A stretch of DNA of 64,000 nucleotides from NCBI RefSeq assembly GCF_022458895.1, contig NZ_JAINFL010000002.1, positions 124,001 to 188,000 on the forward strand, given 5' to 3'. Source of the stretch: Roseihalotalea indica (lineage in GTDB: Bacteria; Bacteroidota; Bacteroidia; Cytophagales; Cyclobacteriaceae). The notes beneath the pieces are model-generated. The model was not told where the DNA came from and made no database searches. It saw nothing but the letters and a program-made list of their open reading frames with translations. This document shows, piece by piece, positions 27,258 through 37,000 of this stretch (positions are counted from its first letter, which is position 1; each line of letters starts with the position of its first letter). Both the position numbers and the translations under genes were made by a program.

Positions 27258-27701
27258 TTACTGGGCTCTAGAGCGAAAAGTAATCATTCCTACTTTCAGT
27301 TTGGTAATATCGTAAGTCTCGACCAAGGGTATAATAGGTTTATCTGAATTACTTACAGCCAATATTTTTGGCCTGATAATATAGCGTGGGGTGATTTTAC
27401 CAATTTCTTCTTCAGAAATACCTGATGCTTTGTACTATGAATATGACTGAGTAACTTCTGATAATTTCCGGACGAATTATTGAGCGATCATAGAGCAGTA
27501 ATATTACCCTAATTTTTCAATAGTCTTTTGGTACATCAGTTCCAGAGGATTTTCCTGACAAATCAATTCTCCAATCTTAATTGAAACCCAAATCAATGGA
27601 TTATTCACATTCTCTGAATAGTAATCTATTGTGTTAATGCATTACATGGCTGTCCCTGTTAAACGAAGAGCTACTAAGAGCAGGGATTGCGTGGAGAGCA
27701 T
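27258..27701 (-). pseudogene. Possible decayed small gene with in-frame stops
   Basis: Read on the minus strand from the ATG at 27701, one frame gives MLSTQSLLLVALRLTGTAM, a stop, then CINTIDYYSENVNNPLIWVS and on to QKTIEKLG, a stop (27504-27506), a short stretch with two more stops, and then a 57-codon block including SGISEEEIGKITPRYIIRP and ending at 27258. All pieces are in the same frame and their composition looks protein-like. Several stops mean it cannot be an intact gene. It may be a relic, or chance in AT-rich DNA; I recognise no family. Confidence 0.25.
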
Positions 27702-28084
27702 ATTTATGGATTTAAGAGCTTCAATCCAGGTAGGGTAACACTTATCGATATTATGCGCTATCGTCTTAGCGGCTGCTTGCTTTCAAAAGGAGATGTTAGT
27801 CTAAAGAGAAAGGTCATCTCTGGTAAGAACGCTCAGTAAGATTATCTCACTTTGTGCTATTAAGCAGTTACGTGGTTCAACACTAAGTGATAGCAAAATT
27901 ATACTTTAAAAAATACTAGTTAGATAGACATAGGACCGTTCAACTTATGCAACGAGTGAGACTTGATTTGAGTACCTGAATAGCTTTATTCCCTACCCAA
28001 TTGCAGTATTTTTTAAATTATAAAGAAAAAGGTTTTTTGTTACTTATTTATATTTTATAAATATTTAATTTAAATATATACATA
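27702..28084. other. AT-rich gene-free region upstream of the cytochrome peroxidase
   Basis: Together with 27158-27257 this makes up over 1 kb without an intact gene. I find no tRNA, no long inverted repeat and no ORF with coding character here. The last 100 bases are extremely AT-rich, as is common just upstream of a promoter. Confidence 0.5.
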
Positions 28085-28112
28085 TTGTTTCGCTTATTTT
28101 TACATAATTTTG
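28085..28112 (+). promoter_or_regulatory. Bacteroidota-type housekeeping promoter (TTG ... TAnnTTTG)
   Basis: TAATTTTG at 28105-28112 fits the Bacteroidota -7 box TAnnTTTG exactly, and a TTG lies at 28085-28087, 17 bases upstream, as the -33 element. It is about 100 bases before the cytochrome c peroxidase gene. The surrounding AT-richness raises the chance of a fortuitous match. Confidence 0.45.
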
Positions 28113-28211
28113 TATATATAAGTTAAATTGATCGAAGGTTGGACCTTCTCACTATAGTAGGATCATTCTGGTGAAAATCATTTAATAATATTTGAGCATT
28201 AACTCTCTCTC

Positions 28212-29564
28212 ATGCAACGATACTTCCTGTTAGCACTAACTTGTTTAAGTTTCCTGTCAAGCTGTCAGCAAGACCCAGAAGCCCCTGTTCAGAAGAAGAG
28301 TTTGCTAGATCAGCAGCTTGCTCAGGCCTTGCAAGCAGCCTCCAGAGGCAAGGGGATATCTTTTTTTCGCCTACCTGATAGTGATGATTTTTCTCAAATT
28401 CCTCAAGATCCTAATAATTTTCTAACCAACGAAAAAGTGGCGTTAGGAAAATTACTGTATCATGAAACTGCCCTGGCAGTGAAATCTAAATTTTCTGAAG
28501 GGATGCGCACCTATTCCTGTGCCTCATGCCATCATGCTCAGGCAGGTTTTCAGGCAGGCACCCGGCAGGGAGTAGGTGATGGAGGCACGGGCTTTGGGGT
28601 AGCGGGCGAAGGAAGAAAGCATAATATACTTTTTCCGACAGACTCCATTGATGTACAGCCAGTTCGCTCGCCATCTACACTGAATAGTGCCTATCAAGTG
28701 GTGCAGCTTTGGAACGGACAGTTTGGTGCAACCGGCCCTAATGAAGGTACTGAAAACCAGTGGAAAAAAGGCACGCCTATTGAAACTAATCATTTGGGAT
28801 TTGAAGGTGTAGAAACTCAAGCCATTGCCGGACTTACTGTGCATCGGCTTAACTGTGACACTGCTCTTATTGCCCACACTGCATACAAACAATATTTTGA
28901 CCGAGCATTTAGCCAAACAAACGAGAAAGAGCGCTATGCACTACAGCAAGCAGGGTTAGCTATTGCGGCTTATGAACGAACACTACTAGCAAACCAAGCT
29001 CCATTTCAGCGCTATCTGCGGGGAGAAACGGCTGCCATAAGTGAACATCAGAAGCAAGGCGCGTTACTTTTTTTTGGTAAAGCTAATTGCACAAGCTGCC
29101 ATACCGGCCCAGCGCTGAACAGTATGGAGTTTCATGCATTGGGGATGGGCGATTTGCTAGGAGATGGGGTGCACCGGAATACTACCAGTGACCCGGCTCA
29201 CCGGGGGCGAAGCAGCTTTACAGGAAAGTCCGAAGATGACTACAAATTTAAAGTTCCTCAACTTTACAATCTGAAAGACTCTCCTTTTTACGGACATGGA
29301 GGTACGTTTCATTCCGTACAGGAGGTAATTATGTATAAAAATGAAGCTGATCCTGAAAATGCGGTTGTGCCTGATTCTCAATTAGCAAAAGAATTTGTAC
29401 CACTCAACTTAAATGAAGAAGAGGTGCAGCAATTGACAGATTTTGTAGAAAACGCTTTATATGATCCCCATCTATCCCGCTATGTACCCGATAGTTTACC
29501 GTCAGGGTTGTGTTTTCCGAACAATGATGCTCAAACCCGAACAGATCTCAATTTCGGAGAATAA
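28212..29564 (+). CDS. Di-heme cytochrome c peroxidase family lipoprotein
   Basis: The 450-residue protein has a lipoprotein signal (ALTCLSFLSSC, Cys18) and two c-type heme sites: CASCH at residues 103-107 and CTSCH at 293-297. It contains the MauG/CcpA-like regions VALGKLLYHETAL, RSPSTLNSAY, LWNGQFG and KVPQLYNLKDSPFYGHGG. Bacterial CCPs reduce hydrogen peroxide in the periplasm with electrons from small cytochromes; related proteins modify other substrates. The AT-rich region upstream holds a good promoter candidate. It has no obvious operon partner. Confidence 0.9.
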   Translation: MQRYFLLALTCLSFLSSCQQDPEAPVQKKSLLDQQLAQALQAASRGKGISFFRLPDSDDFSQIPQDPNNFLTNEKVALGKLLYHETALAVKSKFSEGMRTYSCASCHHAQAGFQAGTRQGVGDGGTGFGVAGEGRKHNILFPTDSIDVQPVRSPSTLNSAYQVVQLWNGQFGATGPNEGTENQWKKGTPIETNHLGFEGVETQAIAGLTVHRLNCDTALIAHTAYKQYFDRAFSQTNEKERYALQQAGLAIAAYERTLLANQAPFQRYLRGETAAISEHQKQGALLFFGKANCTSCHTGPALNSMEFHALGMGDLLGDGVHRNTTSDPAHRGRSSFTGKSEDDYKFKVPQLYNLKDSPFYGHGGTFHSVQEVIMYKNEADPENAVVPDSQLAKEFVPLNLNEEEVQQLTDFVENALYDPHLSRYVPDSLPSGLCFPNNDAQTRTDLNFGE

Positions 29565-30083
29565 AATGCAGAGATGATTTGATAGCAACCAAAACTTTTA
29601 AACAACAACACTGGTACCAGATCAATCTGTTTATCTAAACCTCATCATTTCCAGACAGAAATGAACGATGGGTTGTATCTGGAAAACTATATATACTACA
29701 AAAGCACTCTTGCTAGTACAGATTCCATTTTTAAAACTTCAATAATTGAGTAAGGGAAATAGAATCAATATACGCTATCTGATGAAACGCAGGTATTTGG
29801 TATAAACTATTCTTTGAGTAGAAACACTGGTTTAAACTAAGGGAAAGCATAAACATGGATTCTAGCCGACTTTACGTCAATAAGATAAATCACCTTATTC
29901 AGAAAATGACTGTTATATAATTGGTGTCTCCCACTTCTATGTGAAACTTTGCCTGAGGATAAGAGCATTATTTTGTGAACTAATGCGTGATGAAATTAAC
30001 AATTCCTTAATGCTCATCTTTACGGGCAATTATTCGCTTTTAGTACATTTACGGCGTATGGCTTTTTCAAATTTATACAGAAC
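29565..30083. other. Intergenic region with an 8-bp inverted repeat
   Basis: No ORF of coding character is seen in these 519 bases. TTTCCAGA at 29648-29655 pairs with TCTGGAAA at 29678-29685 (22-base loop), 84 bases after the peroxidase stop; there is no T-run. A stretch GGTTTAAACTAAGG at about 29831-29844 weakly resembles the core of the 29-bp repeat at 471 and 39925. Confidence 0.35.
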
Positions 30084-30674
30084 ATGAAACAAGGCCTGGA
30101 AAGTAAAGAGAAGAAGATTGTACTTGCACTTAAAGGAGGCGACTCCCGGGCCTTGAAAGCATTATATGAGCTATATTCAGGGAAATTGTATCAGTATAGC
30201 CTTGCAATTTGCAAGTCTAGTATGCTGGCTGAAGATGTAGTGCAAGAAGTATTTATCAAGATATGGGAAAAACGTGAAACCCTGAAGGAAGAGCATGCTA
30301 TCCAGTCATTTCTATTTACTATTGCTCGCCATCGTTTGCTGGATCTGATTAAGCGAGCCGCCAAAGAAGCAGAAGTTTTTCGGGAGATGGCCGGGCACCT
30401 TCCTACAATGGATCATCAGATTGAACAAAGCATAGCATATCAGGAACGTTATACCCATGTGCAACATGCCATCAGCAATCTTCCCCCTCAGCGACAATTG
30501 ATATTCAGGCTCTCACGAGAAGAAGGACTCAGCTATGCCGAGATTGCTCAAAATCTTGGAATCACCAAAGGCACCGTTAACATACAAATTGTAAAGGCCC
30601 TTAAATCTATTCGAGACTATCTGGATTTGAAGGAGGCGGTAATTCTTGTCTACCTATTACACTTTTTCTTATAA
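30084..30674 (+). CDS. ECF-type RNA polymerase sigma factor
   Basis: The 196-residue protein has sigma region 2 (LYELYSGKLYQYSLAICKSS, then AEDVVQEVFIKIWEKR and a core-binding/-10 segment FLFTIARHRLLDLIKR) and region 4 (LPPQRQLIFRLSREEGLSYA, EIAQNLGITKGTVNIQIVKA). It directs RNA polymerase to a small regulon, typically the adjacent SusC/SusD genes in Bacteroidota. The next gene is its FecR-like anti-sigma factor, 201 bases downstream. The C-terminal tail VILVYLLHFFL is unusually hydrophobic. Confidence 0.93.
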   Translation: MKQGLESKEKKIVLALKGGDSRALKALYELYSGKLYQYSLAICKSSMLAEDVVQEVFIKIWEKRETLKEEHAIQSFLFTIARHRLLDLIKRAAKEAEVFREMAGHLPTMDHQIEQSIAYQERYTHVQHAISNLPPQRQLIFRLSREEGLSYAEIAQNLGITKGTVNIQIVKALKSIRDYLDLKEAVILVYLLHFFL

Positions 30675-30875
30675 TAAACCCTGTTCTTTATATTCACTGC
30701 CGGAGCCTTCAATGTGTCTCACCTAGAGTTGGTAGAACTCATTGAATTTTATGAGGCAACCCTTTTCTAAGCACTTTAATTATATGTAAGAAAAAAAAAT
30801 TATTGACGAGTATATGTATTGCTGCTTTCATCAGTAATTATAGTAGCAAGTCGATAATTAGCTCACTTTGACTCG

Positions 30876-31913
30876 ATGAACAAACAAGAGGTTAAATCTC
30901 TCCTTCATAGGTACGTAAATGATAACTGCTCTGCAGGGGAAATTAGGCAAGTTCGTGAGATCTTGAAAAATGGAAACTATCAGGATGTATGGGAAGACAT
31001 TTTGGATGAAACCGCTCTCCGTTTTATGATGGATGAGAAAAGCTATCCTATGAAAAACTCAACCCGGGTTTTTCAGAAGATAGACCGTGCTATTAGTACA
31101 CAACAAAAGAAAGATACCTTCATCGCTAAACCAAGGCGGCAAACCTTCAGGGTAGCAGCGACCATCAGTTTAGCACTGGTTGCTTTGGTAACCCTGATTC
31201 TTATAAATAAAAATTATTTATTTCAATCCCCGTTGGTCTGGATGCAGGAGAATACTACTAGTAATCAGCGAAAAGGGATTCAACTGGAAGATGGCACCCA
31301 GATCTGGCTCAACGCTGGCTCACAGTTACGCTTTCCGGAGAAATTTGGTGCGGCTCAAAGAGTGGTTTACTTACAAGGTGAAGCCTTCTTTCAAGTTGCC
31401 GAAGACAGCCTTCGTCCCTTTGTGGTGCATACGAAAGATATACACACCACCGTACTGGGCACATCCTTTAATATTGACTTCCATGATAAAGAAAATCTGG
31501 AAGTAACCGTGACCACCGGAAAAGTAAAAGTAGACCAAATAGATAGCCTTACTGAAAACGAACGGGCACTGGCGGTGCTCACGCCTAACCAACAACTTAC
31601 CTTCAATCAGCGCACGCATCAGTCAGATATTCATGAGGTTGAAGCAGCGGACTATTTAGTGTGGCGAGAGGAGTCGCTGACCTTCAAAAATACGCCCATG
31701 CAGCAGGTGGCCCGGATGCTGGAGCAGTATTATAACCAACCGATTGCTTTTGAAAATGAAGCTATTTGGCACTGCCAGCTAACGGCGACCTTCCATAGAA
31801 CCGAATCCTTTGAGAAGGTGCTCAATACCATCTCTACCATTTCAGATATCAGTTACAAAATCAGAAATCATACCGTGTACCTGGCGGGGGAAGGATGTGA
31901 TCTGGCTCAATAA
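30876..31913 (+). CDS. FecR-family anti-sigma factor (with DUF4974 domain)
   Basis: The 345-residue inner-membrane protein has a cytoplasmic N-terminal anti-sigma region (1-85), one transmembrane helix (AATISLALVALVTLILI, about 90-108), a periplasmic FecR domain (QRKGIQLEDGTQIWLNAGSQ, FVVHTKDIHTTVLGTSFNI, VTTGKVKV) and a C-terminal DUF4974 secretin/TonB-like domain (SLTFKNTPMQQVARMLEQYY). In this family the SusC-type receptor's STN domain touches the periplasmic part upon ligand binding and frees the sigma factor. Gene order sigma-antisigma-SusC supports that circuit here. Confidence 0.93.
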   Translation: MNKQEVKSLLHRYVNDNCSAGEIRQVREILKNGNYQDVWEDILDETALRFMMDEKSYPMKNSTRVFQKIDRAISTQQKKDTFIAKPRRQTFRVAATISLALVALVTLILINKNYLFQSPLVWMQENTTSNQRKGIQLEDGTQIWLNAGSQLRFPEKFGAAQRVVYLQGEAFFQVAEDSLRPFVVHTKDIHTTVLGTSFNIDFHDKENLEVTVTTGKVKVDQIDSLTENERALAVLTPNQQLTFNQRTHQSDIHEVEAADYLVWREESLTFKNTPMQQVARMLEQYYNQPIAFENEAIWHCQLTATFHRTESFEKVLNTISTISDISYKIRNHTVYLAGEGCDLAQ

Positions 31914-32098
31914 TGTTTCACCAAAAAATAGCGTATGGTAAATCAAACTAACCAAAAATGAAAGGAAGTGCTGGCGGGCACTTCCTGACACAGTAATTAC
32001 TGCAAGCAGCTCTCGAGTATGGCCTTAGCGGATGCCGGATCACTGCTGTTTGTCTTAACAAGCTCAATGTATTTCTCTCATTAAAACATTTAAAAATA

Positions 32099-35000
32099 GT
32101 GAAAAAAAAGATATTTTACCTAATCTATCAAATGTCGAAGTATGCCTTTTATGGTCTGGTATTGCAACTGGCAATTGCAACACTTTTACTGGCAAACGAC
32201 CCTAGTCGAGGGCAATCTAACCTCAATCATACCAGCATCAAAGACATTGAAATTAACGTTCAGGCCCGTAACATTTCCCTACCAGAGGCTTTTGCGCTGC
32301 TGGAAGAAAAAACCGGGTTTAAGTTTGCATACATCACTTCTCAACTCCCCCAATCTCAGACGGTAAGCATCCGTAAAGATCGTAGTCTGGAAGCCGTGCT
32401 TCGGGATATTTCCCGTAACACCCAACTGAAGTTTGTGCGGATCAATGACCGTATCATGGTAAGTAAAGGAGCGAAGGAAAGCCTGGCAGTTGAAGAAAGA
32501 ATGGGAGTGCAGGAAATAAACTTGCAGGGCACCGTGCTGGATGCAGAAACCGGCACCCCGCTAGTAGGAGCTACCGTACAGGTGAAGGATTCTCAGATTG
32601 GCGCTATCGTTGATATCGACGGTCGTTTTCAATTAACCGCTCCCGATGATGCCCAGGCTCTGATCGTTTCATTCATCGGCTATACCACGCAGGAAATTGA
32701 AATCGGAAACCAAAGCAATTTCACTATTTCCCTGGAAGCGAATTCCCAATCGCTTTCGGAAGTAGTGGTGATTGGCTACGGTACTGAGTCGCGGGCGAAT
32801 ATTACCACGTCTATTGCCAAGATCGATGAAAAAAGTATCGAAAACCGACCAGTGGTCAGCTTCGAAGAATCATTGATTGGTAAGCTGCCTGGCGTAAATA
32901 TCTCGCAAAATAATGGTGCACCCGGAAGCGGCATGTCGATGAACATTCGGGGCATTGGCACTATCACCGGCGGCACTGAGCCCCTCTTCGTGGTTGACGG
33001 TTTGCCGCTTTCTACCAACAGCGGCGACAGCTGGAACCAGGGAAATGATAACCATAACTATGCGCTGAACCCTTTGAATTCTATCAACCCGCGGGATATT
33101 GAAGATATACAGGTGCTGAAAGATGCGGCGGCTACCGCGATCTACGGCTCGCGGGGCTCCAACGGAGTAGTTATCATCACCACTAAAAAAGGCAGCTACA
33201 ACGAGAAACCAACCATCAGCTTCAATGCCTACAGAGGTATTTCTCAGCTTGCCAAGAAGGTGGACGTGATGAATGCCTATGAGCATGCCAACTATACCAA
33301 GCTGGCCCGCGATCTAAGCTGGATCAACAAAGACCCGATCAATCACTCGGCCTCTGACCCCCTAGAACCCCGAAATATTGATGACCGCTATCCCTCGTAT
33401 ATGATTCCTTACATCAATGGGGAAACCGGCTTAACCGATACTGATTGGCAGGATGAATTTTACCGCACCGCTCAGGTACAGAACTATGATCTTTCGGTAA
33501 GTGGTGGAACCGGAAAAACCCGCTACTTTATTTCCGGAAACTATTTGGATCAGGAAGGCATCATTCCCAATTCCGGTATCCAGCGAGGCGATGTGCGGCT
33601 GAACCTGGAGTCTCAGTTGAGTGACCGCCTGCGGGTAAGCATGAATATGAATCCTTCGTATCTGCACAACAACCTGGCCCGCTCGGAGAAAAACTGGGGT
33701 AACGAAGGGCTGGTGATCGGAACGCTGATGCAGCACCCGCAGCTACCGGTATACAATGAGGATGGCTCTTACGCTGTAGACCGGCTGTTTGAGGTGATGT
33801 GGAGCGGCGAATCCAACGTGGTGCAGTTCCAGAACCCACTGGCCCTCGCGAACCTGGTAGACAACCAAATGAATCAGTTCCGGCTCATCTTCAACACCAA
33901 TGCCGAATACGATCTCACCCAAAAACTGACCTTCAAAACCACCTTCGGCAGCGATATCAATTACAATGAGCGTAAATACTACCGGCCAAAAGGGTTGAGC
34001 TACCGCAACGAACCGGCACCTACTTCTTATCAGAATTATGGGGAAGTCTACAACTCAAATTTTGCCAACATCCTCTGGGACAATACTTTGATGTACAACG
34101 AGAGCCTGAATGGCCATACCATCAACGTGGTGATTGGGAATAGTATCCAGAAAGAGACGAATAAGTATGCGGTGGCTGAAGGAAGAAACTTTGCTACCGA
34201 TAATGTACGAACCATCAATACCGCGCAGGAGCACGATAGCTCGGAAGGCCAGCGGGAGTGGAGTCTGCTTTCTTACTTTGGGCGGGCGTCGTACAACTTC
34301 CAACAGAAATACCTGGTAACGGCAACCCTACGAGCGGATGGTTCTTCAAAATTCGGAAAGAACTCCAAATGGGGCGTATTCCCCTCGGTAGCCCTGGGTT
34401 GGAGAATATCCGACGAGCCTTTCTTTGAAAACAATGTGGTGAACGACCTGAAGCTTCGAGCGAGCTACGGCCTGACGGGTAATAACAACATTCCCTACTA
34501 CGGATCTATGGCATTATTGTCTACCGGCGGAAGCTACACCGTCGGCGATGTGGTGCATTCGGGTTTATACCCGAGCACCTCGCCTAACCCGAATCTTTCC
34601 TGGGAAACCACCCGCACCTTTGACGTGGGTTTTGATATGGTCCTGGCTGATCATTATACGTTCACTGCCGACTATTATCACTCTTACACGACTGACCTGC
34701 TGCTGGATGTGCCGGTTCCTTCGTCTTCCGGTTATAGCGAATCCCTGCAAAACATTGGAGAACTGCAAAACAGCGGTTTTGAATTGGCTTTAACCACCGA
34801 CCATGAGGTAGGGGGCGGCAATCTGTCCATGAACCTGAATCTTTCCGTCAACCAGAATAAGGTATTGGCCCTGGGCCCAGGACAGGAGCAGATTATTTCA
34901 TCCGGCGGACTAAGCGGCTCGCACGTGACCAAAGTGGGGCATCCGGTAGGAGCGTTCTTTGGCTACAAAGTGCTGGGCACGTTTGAATCAGAAGAACAAC

Positions 35001-35587
35001 TTGGTTCTACCGCCAAACTGGGCAACCAACAGGTGGGTGATTTCATTTACCAGGATACCAACGACGACGGAACAGTGAACGATGACGACCGGGTTATCCT
35101 GGGCGATAATAATCCTGACTATCAACTGGGCTTTAACTTTCGCTATAGCATCCGGAACTTTGATGTTTCTGCCTCCATGTATACCAAGCAAGGCATGGAA
35201 GTAATCAATACCATGCACCGTTACCTGGCCGAAGCCTGTGGTAATAACCTATCCGTGTATTTATCTGAGGAAGCTCCCCGACCCGTATGGGGCGTAGGTT
35301 CCAATAGCCACACCCGGGCCTCTAGCTGGCAGGTAGAAGATGCCTCGTTTGTCCGAGTACGGGAGATTATGGTGGGCTACACCCTCCCCGCTTCTATCAC
35401 CGACCGACTCCGCCTTAGCCGGATGCGCATTTATGCATCGCTGCTGAACCCATTTACCTGGACTGATTACTCCGGCTACAACCCTGAGGTATCTTCTAAC
35501 TTCGGTAATGCTCTGACTCCTGGAGAAGAATTTGGAAACTACCCGGTAAGCAAAACGTCCACCATTGGCATCAACGTAACCTTCTAA
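32099..35587 (+). CDS. SusC/RagA-family TonB-linked outer-membrane receptor with STN signalling domain
   Basis: Start is a GTG at 32099 (MKKKIFYLIYQMSKYAF); an ATG 33 bases on is possible but would lose the basic start of the signal peptide. The 1162-residue product contains an STN domain (about 50-120; IEINVQARNISLPEAFALLE), a CarboxypepD_reg domain (about 140-220; TVLDAETGTPLVGATVQV), a plug (about 225-350; IRGIGTITGGTEPLFVVDGL, AATAIYGSRGSNGVVIITTK) and the large beta-barrel ending TSTIGINVTF. The STN domain couples transport to the FecR/ECF sigma pair upstream. With SusD it forms a lid-and-barrel importer for an oligomeric nutrient. Confidence 0.95.
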   Translation: MKKKIFYLIYQMSKYAFYGLVLQLAIATLLLANDPSRGQSNLNHTSIKDIEINVQARNISLPEAFALLEEKTGFKFAYITSQLPQSQTVSIRKDRSLEAVLRDISRNTQLKFVRINDRIMVSKGAKESLAVEERMGVQEINLQGTVLDAETGTPLVGATVQVKDSQIGAIVDIDGRFQLTAPDDAQALIVSFIGYTTQEIEIGNQSNFTISLEANSQSLSEVVVIGYGTESRANITTSIAKIDEKSIENRPVVSFEESLIGKLPGVNISQNNGAPGSGMSMNIRGIGTITGGTEPLFVVDGLPLSTNSGDSWNQGNDNHNYALNPLNSINPRDIEDIQVLKDAAATAIYGSRGSNGVVIITTKKGSYNEKPTISFNAYRGISQLAKKVDVMNAYEHANYTKLARDLSWINKDPINHSASDPLEPRNIDDRYPSYMIPYINGETGLTDTDWQDEFYRTAQVQNYDLSVSGGTGKTRYFISGNYLDQEGIIPNSGIQRGDVRLNLESQLSDRLRVSMNMNPSYLHNNLARSEKNWGNEGLVIGTLMQHPQLPVYNEDGSYAVDRLFEVMWSGESNVVQFQNPLALANLVDNQMNQFRLIFNTNAEYDLTQKLTFKTTFGSDINYNERKYYRPKGLSYRNEPAPTSYQNYGEVYNSNFANILWDNTLMYNESLNGHTINVVIGNSIQKETNKYAVAEGRNFATDNVRTINTAQEHDSSEGQREWSLLSYFGRASYNFQQKYLVTATLRADGSSKFGKNSKWGVFPSVALGWRISDEPFFENNVVNDLKLRASYGLTGNNNIPYYGSMALLSTGGSYTVGDVVHSGLYPSTSPNPNLSWETTRTFDVGFDMVLADHYTFTADYYHSYTTDLLLDVPVPSSSGYSESLQNIGELQNSGFELALTTDHEVGGGNLSMNLNLSVNQNKVLALGPGQEQIISSGGLSGSHVTKVGHPVGAFFGYKVLGTFESEEQLGSTAKLGNQQVGDFIYQDTNDDGTVNDDDRVILGDNNPDYQLGFNFRYSIRNFDVSASMYTKQGMEVINTMHRYLAEACGNNLSVYLSEEAPRPVWGVGSNSHTRASSWQVEDASFVRVREIMVGYTLPASITDRLRLSRMRIYASLLNPFTWTDYSGYNPEVSSNFGNALTPGEEFGNYPVSKTSTIGINVTF

Positions 35588-35600
35588 CTTTCCCACGATC

Positions 35601-36998
35601 ATGAAATATCTTTTATATATATTCTTCCTGGCTACATTGTTGGCCTGTGAATCGACCATTGATTTAAAGCCTCTCAGCCAGAATAGCGCCGATAACTTTT
35701 ATACTACTGCTTCGGACATGGAGCAGGCCGTAACTGCCACTTACGATGGCGTGCAGGACTTAATGCGCCCGGGCTACCTTGATCATTTTGCCGAAGTCCG
35801 AAGCGATAATTCGTATAACTTTGCTACCACTCCGGCGGGAGGTGCTTACGCTGATTTTGACAATTTTAACCTTAATGCCTCCAATGCCCGCCTGAATAAT
35901 TTCTGGCATAGTGCCTACCTAGGCATTCAGCGAGCCAACATTGTGCTGAACCGCATTGATGCGATTACGATGGACCCGGAAGTAAAGGAAGTCCGCAAAG
36001 GTGAGGTTAAATTCCTGCGCGCACTCACCTACTTCTACCTGGTGCAAATCTGGGGTGATGTGCCGCTGGTAGTGGAAGAAACCGAAGACCCGATGGAGTC
36101 CATTAATCAGGAACGTACTCCGGTAGCCGAGGTGTACAACCAGATTATCTCGGACCTGTCCGAGGCCAGCGATATGTTACCGGCCACAGTAGATGAGGCT
36201 GATGATGGCCGGGCTACCCAAGGAGCTGCTCTTGCCTTATTAGCTCGGGTTTCGCTGGTGCAGGCGGACTACCCAAAAGTAATTGAATATGCCGATGCCG
36301 TCATCACCTCCGACGAATATGCGCTGGATGCGGATTATGCGGGTATTTTTGATTACTTTACCGAAAGCAACGAAGTGATCTTCAAGGTTTTATTTAAAAG
36401 TGGCACCAATGCCGAAGGCTTTCCCTACCTAAACGTCAACCATGATTATAACAACACCGCCTCCCGGGATTTTATGGTAACGTTCAGCGAAGATCCCCGG
36501 CTGGATGCCATCGTGGACACCTCAAACATCGGGACGTATTATAGTAACAAGCTTCATAACGAGCAGGTAAATTCGGATAATACGATCGATATAAAGCTGG
36601 TAGTGCTGCGCTACGCTGATATTCTGCTAATGAAAGCCGAAGCGTTAAATGCCCAGAACTACCCCAGTGCCGAAGCACTAGCGTTGCTTAATCAGGTTCG
36701 GGGGCGGGTGAATGCTCCTGAATTTGCGATGGCTGACTTTGGTTCTCAAGATGCTTTTCTGGAAGCAATCCTGACCGAACGCCGGGTGGAGTTTGCCTTT
36801 GAAAACCTTCGCTGGTTTGATCTGGTCAGAACCGGAAAGGTGGTTGACGTAATGACCGAAAAGAGTGTAGGCGGTGATAAAGTCAATTCTGCATCGGCTC
36901 TGCCCTACACATTTCATGAAAGTCAAATATTATTTCCCGTACCGCAGGAGCAGATTGACGCCAGCGGCGGTAATCTGACCCAAAACACTGGTTACTAA
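35601..36998 (+). CDS. SusD/RagB-family nutrient-binding outer-membrane lipoprotein
   Basis: The 465-residue protein has a lipoprotein signal (YIFFLATLLAC, Cys16) and SusD hallmarks: an N-terminal SusD-like domain (LSQNSADNFYTTASDMEQAV, NFWHSAYLGIQRANIVLNRI, LRALTYFYLVQIWGDVPLV) and the C-terminal RagB domain (VLRYADILLMKAEALN, RRVEFAFENLRWFDLVRTGK, ending LTQNTGY). It caps the SusC barrel on the cell surface and binds ligand. It lies 13 bases after susC and 2 bases before the phosphodiesterase gene. Confidence 0.95.
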   Translation: MKYLLYIFFLATLLACESTIDLKPLSQNSADNFYTTASDMEQAVTATYDGVQDLMRPGYLDHFAEVRSDNSYNFATTPAGGAYADFDNFNLNASNARLNNFWHSAYLGIQRANIVLNRIDAITMDPEVKEVRKGEVKFLRALTYFYLVQIWGDVPLVVEETEDPMESINQERTPVAEVYNQIISDLSEASDMLPATVDEADDGRATQGAALALLARVSLVQADYPKVIEYADAVITSDEYALDADYAGIFDYFTESNEVIFKVLFKSGTNAEGFPYLNVNHDYNNTASRDFMVTFSEDPRLDAIVDTSNIGTYYSNKLHNEQVNSDNTIDIKLVVLRYADILLMKAEALNAQNYPSAEALALLNQVRGRVNAPEFAMADFGSQDAFLEAILTERRVEFAFENLRWFDLVRTGKVVDVMTEKSVGGDKVNSASALPYTFHESQILFPVPQEQIDASGGNLTQNTGY

Positions 36999-37000
36999 TT

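Noticed and set aside
27123..27347. A 74-codon plus-strand ORF after the DUF1080 gene
   Set aside because: It begins inside the DUF1080 gene in another frame and has no recognisable feature.
28060..28125. The extreme AT stretch as a replication or transfer origin
   Set aside because: No DnaA-box cluster or iterons are present; it is simply the AT-rich region upstream of a promoter.
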